Source: Lachnospiraceae bacterium
Lineage (GTDB): Bacteria; Bacillota; Clostridia; Lachnospirales; Lachnospiraceae
NCBI GenBank assembly: GCA_015057525.1
Contig: SVEE01000001.1
Span: forward strand, 310,001-374,000
Length of the DNA stretch: 64,000 bases
Direction of reading: 5' to 3'
The notes under the pieces were generated by a model. It had not been told where the DNA came from. It made no database searches and saw nothing but the letters and a program-made list of their open reading frames with translations. The position numbers and the translations under genes are program-made. Below, one piece after another: positions 41,240 through 50,300 of the stretch (its first letter is position 1; every line of letters starts with the position of its first letter).

Positions 41240-42919
41240 ATGGCAAGAAACAAGAATAAAGGTTTCACTTTAATTGAAGTCGTAATCGCCATAGCCATAT
41301 TAACAATACTTATTACACCTATATTAAAGCAATTTTCAGCAACCATGTATACTAACCGCAAGGCTAAGGAACAGCAACATGCCAACGAAAATGCGGAATA
41401 TGTATTAGAATATTATCAAAAGTCAAGTATGGAAGTGTTAGAGTCAGTAGACAACACTCAGGAGATTTATTGTCAGGCAGCTCCAACAGTTGCCCAGGCA
41501 GACTGTAAGCTGTACACAATAGATCCTTCAACTGGTGAGGTTTCAGACACACCGCTTGCTATATATAACGAAGCGTCTAATCTTTATGATTTAGATGCCG
41601 TTACATATAACATTCGTACTTATACACTTAACGATGTTAAAATAACTGGTTCTCAGACAACATATTCAAGAACAGTTGTGCTTGATGATTTGAACAATAA
41701 GATTATGGCTGCCAAGGTTGATGGCGATAAGAGTTATCGTATAGACTATGGCATGAGTGCTGCTAATATAGGTTCATCAGACTTTGTACTTACTAGCGAA
41801 GGAAGTCTTGTTAAATATGATGCAACAGGCACATACGTTGAGGCTATTGTCTGTAAAGAAATCGGTGCTTATTCCGATAAAGCAGTTACAGACCCTAACG
41901 AAATAAATCTCGGTAATATGCATGATTTAGATGCAACAAAGATTCCTATTATAACAGGTAGTGCAACAAACTTTGACGTTCAGGCTGAGAAAGACCTCTA
42001 TGCTAAGGCAATGGAGCGTATGAAAGTAGCCGACCCTGAGAAGTGGAAAGCGCAGATGCTTGGTACTAACACAGGTTACCTCAGTACATATGGGTATGTA
42101 AACGGATTAAAGAAGCTTACAAAGATATATGTAGATGAAGGTATGGATGATGAAGGTAAGGAATATTTCATAGTTAAGGTTGATGTATACTACGAGAATG
42201 AGGTTGCCCAAAATATTGCAACTGATGAGGTTGTTGATGGCAACAGAAATGATAAACTTACTTATAACGTATTTTCTCAGTTATTCTACAAAGAGGATGT
42301 AGGTGAGGATTGCCCTGATATTTACATGGAATATCAGCCGTTCTCTACTGATAGTTATGGAAATAATATTTTCTACGCTGAGAAAGAGTATATTATTATG
42401 GATTGTCACATTGAGAATTCTGATAAGGATGGAGATGGCAATCCAGACCCAGTAAAGATGTATCTTTACAAACCACAGTGGGATCAGGCTAATGCTTATG
42501 CGGTTGATGTTAAGACTTATGGATATGATGATTCCTTACTTGTTGATGTTGAGTCTGTCTACTATGTAAACAACGAGACTGATAACAATAAGGTTAACAT
42601 TTTTATTAACAATGCATCTGCATCAAGTGATAAGTATGTAGATATATATACTAATTTGCCTGCTGAGCATGTCAATACAAGTATTGAAGAACCAGACCCA
42701 CAGTTTACTTGTAATGAATTGATTTTGTATTTTAGTTATGTAGTTTCAGATAAGGTAGGTGCTTCTGCTGTAAGAGCAGTTTATAAAGAGCAGTATATTC
42801 ATCCTTTATCTGAAGACGAATTCTTTGAAGACAGACTTTACACTGTAACTGTTAAGCTCACACCAGATGATGACAGAGCTAACACAGTAATTCTTACTGG
42901 AGCAAAGGGGGTTAATTAA
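41240..42919 (+). CDS. Large minor prepilin (PilV-like position)
   Basis: A 559-residue prepilin with leader MARNKNKG and G|FTLIEVVIAIAILTILITPIL, including Glu5. After the pilin helix comes a very long outside region, several times the size of a normal pilin head. It contains an Asp-rich loop DKDGDGNPDP (about residue 395) like thrombospondin type 3 calcium loops. Large minor pilins are thought to prime assembly and sit at the fibre tip. ATG 41240 is 9 bases after AGAGAGG; ATG 41231 is too close. It occupies the place of pilV in the C. difficile cluster (context inference). Confidence 0.8.
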   Translation: MARNKNKGFTLIEVVIAIAILTILITPILKQFSATMYTNRKAKEQQHANENAEYVLEYYQKSSMEVLESVDNTQEIYCQAAPTVAQADCKLYTIDPSTGEVSDTPLAIYNEASNLYDLDAVTYNIRTYTLNDVKITGSQTTYSRTVVLDDLNNKIMAAKVDGDKSYRIDYGMSAANIGSSDFVLTSEGSLVKYDATGTYVEAIVCKEIGAYSDKAVTDPNEINLGNMHDLDATKIPIITGSATNFDVQAEKDLYAKAMERMKVADPEKWKAQMLGTNTGYLSTYGYVNGLKKLTKIYVDEGMDDEGKEYFIVKVDVYYENEVAQNIATDEVVDGNRNDKLTYNVFSQLFYKEDVGEDCPDIYMEYQPFSTDSYGNNIFYAEKEYIIMDCHIENSDKDGDGNPDPVKMYLYKPQWDQANAYAVDVKTYGYDDSLLVDVESVYYVNNETDNNKVNIFINNASASSDKYVDIYTNLPAEHVNTSIEEPDPQFTCNELILYFSYVVSDKVGASAVRAVYKEQYIHPLSEDEFFEDRLYTVTVKLTPDDDRANTVILTGAKGVN

Positions 42920-45784
42920 TTGAAGAAAATTAAAAAGCTTTTCAAAAAATTAAATAATCGCGGTTCCAGTGTAGTTATGGTTATAGTAGCGTTGGCATTT
43001 ATCGGTATTGTAGTTGGAGCACTTCTTTCAGCTGCAGGCTATGCATATAAGTTAAAAATGCAGGATTTGAATGCTAAAGACAACTTCTATTACGTTGAGC
43101 AGGCTATGCAGGAGATTTATGCCGGTGTAGGAACTCACACAGTAGAGCAGTTGAAGGATGCATATAACTATACAATTGAAAATATGGTCAGATATGACAT
43201 TGAATTGGGTACATACAAGACTATATCAGACGCTGATGCAAATGCCATGTTCAAAGAAAAGTTCATGGATAACATTAAAGACAGCGATTATTTTAGTCAG
43301 GGTAATCTTATACTTGCAGAGTCCCTTGCTAATTATATCTCTAACGATACAGTCGTTATGGACAAAGAAAAACTTGTACTTTCTGTAACAGATGATGCGA
43401 TTACTATTAAGAACATTACTCTTACAAGAACACAGGAGTACACAACTACAGGAAGTGGAACATATACGCAGACACTTTCTACAGATATTGTAATAAGCGA
43501 GCCAGACTTCGAGGTTAACTTTAATAACCTTTCCTCTGATTATTCAGCAATCTTTGATTTCGCTATGATAGCAGATATGGGTGTTGAGGTTACACAGGCT
43601 GGTACTCCACTTACAATTGTTGGTAATATATATGCTGCGGCAGATTATTACAACAAGGAATACAATTTATCTGATATGGATGCTACAGCAAGAAAGTATG
43701 AGATGGAAATTCAGACTGCAGAAGGTCCGGTTAATTTCTCTTATGACTTATCACCTGTAACATCTAAGCATTATACTACAGTATTAGATAATGACTATGA
43801 GAACCTTTATGCTAAGGATGAAGAAGGTCATGATGCTAAGTTCGATGGTGAGAACTTCAATAGTATGTATTCAGGCTTTTATATTGATAACACAGATGTA
43901 TCAATCATGGCAGATACAATTATAGTTCCAGGTACATTTACAGTTATGAACTTAGGTTCTGTATCTGTATATGGTAAAAGTGGTACTATAACTAATCCAG
44001 CAGAAATGTGGGTTGATAACTTTGTACTTGATGGATACAGTGGAATCAATGAGGATAAGACATACGAAGGTGCTGAGGCCATCTTGAGAGCAAACCTTTT
44101 TGTTAAGGATGACACTGAAATAAACTCGGCTGGTGCCTCGTTCACATTAAAGGGTAGCTATTATGGCTATGGTGATAGCACTGAGAAGGATTCACGAGTT
44201 TTTGTTCCAACTGTAGTAACAGAGAACTTCACAGTTCCTGTATATGATGCAAATGGAAATATAGTAATGGTTGATGGTACTATGGCGACTGAGAACAGAG
44301 GTCATTATAACAGTAGTGCTATCGTTGTAAATGGTCAGGGTGCAACTCTTAACTTACAGGAAGCACAGGAGCTATTCCTTGCAGGTCGTGCTTACATAGA
44401 GTTATCTAAGGATAATACTGTTAGTGAACAGACTCTTGATCAGGGTACAGAGGATACATCAGATGATGTAGATGTACTTTCTAGGGAGTACGCATATATG
44501 CCTACGGAGTCGGTAACAGCTACTGATGGAACTGTTACAACAAGCTATATCAGAGACTACAAGACAGGTGAAAGTATTGCTATGGCAAGTTCACAGCTTG
44601 CTTATATGCCAGTTGCCAAGTCTGGTGCTCCTTCAGTTATGACTGCAGGTACAAAATCATATATTGGTGCTGTATTAGATGACCAACTTGCAGGAGTAGG
44701 TTTCTTTGAGGATTTCTTCCCAGTAAGTATTTTTGATGGTGCTGTTCCTGTAATAACACAGACAGTATCAGGCAAGGTTTACACTTATTATGATTTTGCT
44801 ACAGCTTATGATATTATTGAGAGTCAGGGTGCAATTAACTTAGATGCAGCTTGGATTCTTTCAGAGTATGACTCTGCTGATGCTTTTGCAACAGGATTTA
44901 TTGTTGCTTATCAGACAGAGGTTGCTAAGGGTGAAGACAGTACAATGCCAATTCTTGTTGATTATCTTAACGGATACGAGGATTTCTCAGTTGAAGATAT
45001 TAAGGCTCCTGGTATTGCAGCTAATGTATATTCAAGTGGTGCAATTACAACTAAGAATGGTACTAAATTTACTATGGTGACACAAAATAATGCAGACATT
45101 GTAAGTCAGTTATTAAATGATCCTGTATACAATAATTTATCACAAAATGTTACTACTAATACTGTTGTTGATGGAATTGAGGTTAATGCGTTACTTTTGT
45201 CTAATGACCTTGAAATGGAATACAACTTTATGAAGTGGAATCTCAAGCGTTATGAATCCCTTGACCTTGAGAAGCAGTATGTTAAAAGTATTGTATCAGA
45301 CCCACAGTATGGTGAGTCTTGGTTAACACCAATCAACAAGTATCTTGTAGTTAAGAATATTGATACTGAGGTTACTCCAGCTAACCTTAAGCTTGCATCA
45401 GGATACAATGTTTGGATAAGTGAAGGAGAGGAAACTCTTACAATTACTGGTGATGCAAATATTAGAGGTATTATTATCACTAAGGGTGATGTAATATTTG
45501 GAGATGACGTTGTTACATTTGAGGGTCTTATTGTCTCAGGTGGTAAGATTTACATCAGAAACGGTCTTACAAATATTACAGCCAGCCCAGAAATTTGTAG
45601 AAGCGTTTTAAGAGAGTGTTTAACTTCAAGTGACCCATTGTGTCAGGAGGTACTCACAGTGTTCAAGGAATACGAGGATTACGAGCCAGAAGAGGATGGA
45701 GCACAGAGTGAAGCTATAACAATTGACCAGATTAATTACACTGATGTTGTTAGTGTATCTAACTGGATGAAAAACGTAGAATAG
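42920..45784 (+). CDS. Giant GspK/PilX-like minor pilin
   Basis: A 954-residue protein. The N-terminus has a basic leader, NNRG, then SSVVMVIVALAFIGIVVGAL. This resembles a prepilin signal but lacks Glu5, as in GspK and PilX-type minor pilins. The outside region is huge, mostly beta-rich, with stretches such as GSVSVYGKSGTITNPAEMWV and NIRGIIITKGDVIFGDDVV, like the polymer-repeat sections seen in surface proteins. GspK-type pilins cap the pseudopilus tip, and a Glu5-less subunit can only sit at the top of the fibre, so a tip role is likely (inference). The start is TTG 42920 with a GGGGG ribosome binding site; no ATG fits the leader better. Confidence 0.78.
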   Translation: MKKIKKLFKKLNNRGSSVVMVIVALAFIGIVVGALLSAAGYAYKLKMQDLNAKDNFYYVEQAMQEIYAGVGTHTVEQLKDAYNYTIENMVRYDIELGTYKTISDADANAMFKEKFMDNIKDSDYFSQGNLILAESLANYISNDTVVMDKEKLVLSVTDDAITIKNITLTRTQEYTTTGSGTYTQTLSTDIVISEPDFEVNFNNLSSDYSAIFDFAMIADMGVEVTQAGTPLTIVGNIYAAADYYNKEYNLSDMDATARKYEMEIQTAEGPVNFSYDLSPVTSKHYTTVLDNDYENLYAKDEEGHDAKFDGENFNSMYSGFYIDNTDVSIMADTIIVPGTFTVMNLGSVSVYGKSGTITNPAEMWVDNFVLDGYSGINEDKTYEGAEAILRANLFVKDDTEINSAGASFTLKGSYYGYGDSTEKDSRVFVPTVVTENFTVPVYDANGNIVMVDGTMATENRGHYNSSAIVVNGQGATLNLQEAQELFLAGRAYIELSKDNTVSEQTLDQGTEDTSDDVDVLSREYAYMPTESVTATDGTVTTSYIRDYKTGESIAMASSQLAYMPVAKSGAPSVMTAGTKSYIGAVLDDQLAGVGFFEDFFPVSIFDGAVPVITQTVSGKVYTYYDFATAYDIIESQGAINLDAAWILSEYDSADAFATGFIVAYQTEVAKGEDSTMPILVDYLNGYEDFSVEDIKAPGIAANVYSSGAITTKNGTKFTMVTQNNADIVSQLLNDPVYNNLSQNVTTNTVVDGIEVNALLLSNDLEMEYNFMKWNLKRYESLDLEKQYVKSIVSDPQYGESWLTPINKYLVVKNIDTEVTPANLKLASGYNVWISEGEETLTITGDANIRGIIITKGDVIFGDDVVTFEGLIVSGGKIYIRNGLTNITASPEICRSVLRECLTSSDPLCQEVLTVFKEYEDYEPEEDGAQSEAITIDQINYTDVVSVSNWMKNVE

Positions 45785-45795
45785 AGGTGGCCGAC

Positions 45796-46365
45796 ATGAA
45801 GAGAAGATTTATGAAAAATAACAAAGGCTACTCTCTAGTTGAGATGATAATATGTATTGCAATTATCGCGATATTATCGAGTGTAGCGCTTGTTACAGTT
45901 TCGATGATTAATTCTGCTAAAGCTAAGGATGCAGCAGTTAACTTTAACTCTGTTGTATCAGAGACTATCTCTAAGGCAAAGGGACAGATGTGTGTTGTAA
46001 ATGGAGTTGAAGAGCCTACTTACAAGAGATGTCTTCACTTATACTTAGAGGATTCAAGTGGAAGATATTATTTAAGGATAGGATATTATAATCCAGATGG
46101 AGCAAGTGATGCTGATAAGTACATCTTTGTGGATTCTGAAAATAAGAATGAAGGTAAGGGTAATAACCTTACATCAAAGGTATCTATTCAGTACAAGGAC
46201 TTAGACGGCAACAAATCAACAATTGATTCAGATGGTGTATATATTATCTTCAATAAAAACGGAACATGTTATGAAGGTGCTGGCTTATTTGAGTTTTATA
46301 AGCGCAACGGTAATCTTGTTGACGAAGTAAGTATTAAGACTAACGGTAGTCATCAATTATATTAG
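45796..46365 (+). CDS. Minor prepilin, GspH/PilU-like
   Basis: A 189-residue prepilin with leader ending NNKG and G|YSLVEMIICIAIIAILSSVAL, with Glu5 present. The head domain is of normal size. ATG 45796 is chosen because GAGGTGG (45785-45790) is its ribosome binding site, and the in-frame GTG at 45787 lies inside that site. It is eleven bases after the giant GspK-like gene and 17 bases before the next prepilin; these minor pilins probably form one tip complex. Confidence 0.85.
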   Translation: MKRRFMKNNKGYSLVEMIICIAIIAILSSVALVTVSMINSAKAKDAAVNFNSVVSETISKAKGQMCVVNGVEEPTYKRCLHLYLEDSSGRYYLRIGYYNPDGASDADKYIFVDSENKNEGKGNNLTSKVSIQYKDLDGNKSTIDSDGVYIIFNKNGTCYEGAGLFEFYKRNGNLVDEVSIKTNGSHQLY

Positions 46366-46382
46366 GATAGGAGTGATAAACT

Positions 46383-47306
46383 GTGAAAAGAAAGATTAAA
46401 AGTAACGGCGGTTTCACTCTTATAGAGTTGATAATTGCCATGGCAGTATTGGCATTCTTGATGACAGCAGTTTGTGCATTCATGGGTTCCAGCGTTGCTA
46501 GTTATAAGAAGTCTAAAGCAGACATTTCAGTTCATAACTCAGCACAGGAAACATATGATCAGATTACCGATTCAATAATGCAGGCTTCCGATATTTATGT
46601 TTTAGGTTACATTTCAGCAGATGGCTCTGATGTTCTCGACTTTGAAATAAGTGACAGAGATGCACAGGGCTCTGTGGAACTTAAATATTTTGTTAGAGAT
46701 GAAGCTCAGAAGATTGCTCTTGAGGCAATGCCAGAATATGTGAGTGGATATCCTATAGAATATTTTGAAAATGTTGCAGCAGGTTCATCTATCTATGTTA
46801 AGGAGCTTATCATAGATACAGCAGTAGCAATCGATATGAATTATGTCGGTGGATATACACCTGGTGCTACAGAATTCACAAATAATCTTACTGGAGAAGC
46901 TGACATAGAAATCGTTCAGGCGACTTCTAAAGTTGGCGGTGTTGATACTCCTGTATACTCAGATGCAGGAAATCCAGTATACAACATTAACGACACATTA
47001 AGAAATATTTATTCTTTTGATTCAGACAATTTGTACTATGAAAGAAAATATGCATTTATGACAGAGTTAAATGACTATTACAATAGTGCAGATGCTGATG
47101 ATACTTTAATTAATTACACATACAGCAGTTCATTCAGTTTCTTGAACTTACCTGATGGTACTACTGTAAGTGGATGCACAATTGTAGTTGATGCCGAGAA
47201 TGGTTCAATTGGTCTTGATCTTAACTTCTCAGATAAGAACATGACTTACACAACTCTTGGTATGGTAAACATAAGAAATTCTTATGTATTAAAAGCAAAA
47301 AAATAG
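46383..47306 (+). CDS. Minor prepilin, PilW/GspJ-like
   Basis: A 307-residue prepilin with leader KRKIKSNGG and G|FTLIELIIAMAVLAFLMTAVC, with Glu5. The length and the long head resemble GspJ/PilW-type minor pilins. The start is GTG 46383 after AGGAGTGAT. It is the last prepilin gene before the 1801-residue exported protein, 18 bases away. Confidence 0.85.
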   Translation: MKRKIKSNGGFTLIELIIAMAVLAFLMTAVCAFMGSSVASYKKSKADISVHNSAQETYDQITDSIMQASDIYVLGYISADGSDVLDFEISDRDAQGSVELKYFVRDEAQKIALEAMPEYVSGYPIEYFENVAAGSSIYVKELIIDTAVAIDMNYVGGYTPGATEFTNNLTGEADIEIVQATSKVGGVDTPVYSDAGNPVYNINDTLRNIYSFDSDNLYYERKYAFMTELNDYYNSADADDTLINYTYSSSFSFLNLPDGTTVSGCTIVVDAENGSIGLDLNFSDKNMTYTTLGMVNIRNSYVLKAKK

Positions 47307-47324
47307 TGAGGAGGTAAAAGCTAA

Positions 47325-50300
47325 ATGAAACTTAACAGAAAAATAATGATATCAGCGTTATCTGTAGTACTTCTTATGGCACTTGCTGTAACTGCTCTTA
47401 CTTTCTCTCTTGCAGATGACCCAACAAATGATGAGGTTTTACAGGATGTTGTGATTGCACAGCAGCCAAGTTCTACAACTAACATTGATTACATTATTCA
47501 GAATTCTTATGATGAGGATGAAGTTGATGATGTTGATAAACCGATTGCAGACACTGCGTATTATCGTATTGTAGAAATCGGTTCAGGTGCTTCTTCACCT
47601 AGCTTTCAGGCTATGATAGCTGATGGAAGCTTTAAGGATTTTGTTATTGATGGTAACAGAACTATTGAAGATACTATGAAGTCTGGCGATCTTGTTTCTT
47701 ACAATTATTTCCAGGCATCTAAGGTTACTGATGATAACGAAGCTGCTCTTGCAACTATTGCTGCAGCTGATTTCATCTACGTAAGTCAGGATTCAGCAAG
47801 TCCTTATATTGCTGGCAATGATTTTGGAGAGTCTTTATATAACCTTCTCCATTCATATGCGATTGGTAGCTACAAGCCTTTAGTTATTGATAGCCCAGAG
47901 GCTTCTTCGCCATCGATTGGTGGTACAGAGGAAACAATGACAATGGCATCGTTGGCTACAGATTACTTCGGTGCGTCAGGTATTTACTATTCTACTTATG
48001 AGTGGAATGCATCATGGTCACTTGATTACTTCTTAGCAGGTGCTATTGGTTCTGATTCTATGTATATTCCAATTATTGGTAGAGACAGACAGTCTTACTG
48101 GACAGAGGTAACTGCAGGTGAGAACAAGGCAAAGATGGCTAAGTTCCTTGTAGTAAGTGACAGCGGAAATGTTATGAATTATTCAGGTTCCCTTGGCTAT
48201 CGTATGTTCAATGAGGCTCTTACTGCTAATACTAGTATTTATACTGATGCCGATGGAGCAGTGATTCCTAACGTATATTATTGTGACGGTTTGCTTGAGA
48301 CAGCAGCATACAACCAGAGATATGTAGTTCCTGATTGTATACAGGTAGAAGAGGTAGCTCTTGCAAGTCTTGAAACAAGCCAGATTAACTTTGATGATTA
48401 TGATATGATCATAATCGAGGCAGAGTGTGGACCATTATCTATATCAGTAGACCTTTACAAGAAATTTGTAGCTGCTATGTATGCTAATGTTCACATTACA
48501 TATGATGGTGCTTTAGCAACTAATACAGCAGGTGGTGCTGGTTCATCAGATGCAGAAGACACTTTCAATGATACAAACTATAAAGAACTCTTCTATATGG
48601 TTGCTACAGCAAACGGAATTGCAAGATATCAGAATGTTATGATAACTGATGCAACAGAGTTTGGTATTATCGCAACAAGTAAGAGTGCTTCAACATGTAA
48701 GATAATTGCTGACTTAATTAACAACTCTTCATATAGAGGAATTGGTGGTCCTGGATCAACATCTACTATGTTTACAGTACTTGAGATTCAGCCATGTTAT
48801 CCAATAGACACTGCTATTGCAGAGGCTAATGGAAGCTACTACACAATTCCATATGATGTAATTAATGGTCAGACAAGAGAGCAGCTTGGTATGCAGATAG
48901 ACGAGAATGGTAACACTGTCGTAGACGAAAACGTGGTAGAGTACTATGCTTGGGAATTATCTGAGGCTAAGATTGCAGATGCTCTCGGAATGAGTGCAAG
49001 TCAGGTTAAGGTTGTACACATGTCATCAGAGGAGTTGGCTACTAACAAGGATGTAATCCTTGGTAACTACGATATGGTTTATATCGGTGGTAATAGAACT
49101 GCCTTAAAGGATGCAACACAGTGGAACAGCTTAAAGGCTTTACACAATGACTTTAGATACACTGATGCTAACGGAATTGAGAAGCTTCCTATTTACACTA
49201 TGTATACACATACAGGTGATATGGTTAAGAACCTCTTATCCGTAGAAGAAGGTCCTGTTCAGTCAGGTTCACCTATTAACGCAGCACCAGGCAAAACATC
49301 AGGAAACACATTCGTAACATTAAATGGTAATGATATTACTTATGATGATGTTGTAGATTTGAAGAAGTTTGTTGATGCAGGAATGCCTGTAGTTATCAGT
49401 GATGACGTTGCTAACGTATATGTACCTTTCATACAGGATGCTGAGAAGAATGGTACTAATCCATATTATCAGAATTCAATTGACCCAGATTCTCATATGT
49501 GTGATTTCCTTGACTACTGTGTAGGACAGGATTCAGTTCTTTGGGGATTTGATGTTAAGAATACAGAACTTGTTGACAATGACGGTGGAAGACTTGGAAG
49601 TACTATGACAGGTTATGTTGAAGTATTTGCAGGAGATTCTAAGGCAGAGTTCAACAGTGCGTATACAGATGGAAATAAACGACTTAAACTTGCTGTGACA
49701 AATATGCCAGCTCCATATAATGTTTATGATCCATCATCAAGAACTAAGTATGTTGGTGATGCAATAAACTTAAATTATGAGCTTGATATCATAGGTTTAG
49801 AGAGTGGATACACAATTTATATGTATCTTGACAGTGATAAGAATAGTATATTTGATGCAGATGAAAAGGTTGGAACTTATACTGATGTTGAGTCTCTTAC
49901 ATTAGCATTACAAAATGTTGCTCAGTATGGTGAAGATTATTCAGGTCCTGTTTATTGGAAACTCGAGGTTGTAGATAATGCAACAGGAGCCAAGTCTTCA
50001 ACTCAGCAGCTTGCTTACGTAGAACCAGCTAATAAAGAGAATGCAGATAAAACACCAGTAAATGTTTTACAGATATTACCAGACGAATCTATTCAGGGTG
50101 CTTATGGTGCTAACAGCTGGGTTTCATTAATCTTCTGTACTGAGTGTCAGAGAGCTATTGAAATTCTTGACCGCAATCCAGGTTACGAGGGTGGTTACCT
50201 TTATGATAACAACTACGGTAACTTGTATGATGGTAAGATTGGTGATAATCAATTAGATGCCAATGGATATTACAATGGTATTTATACAGGTAGACATCAG

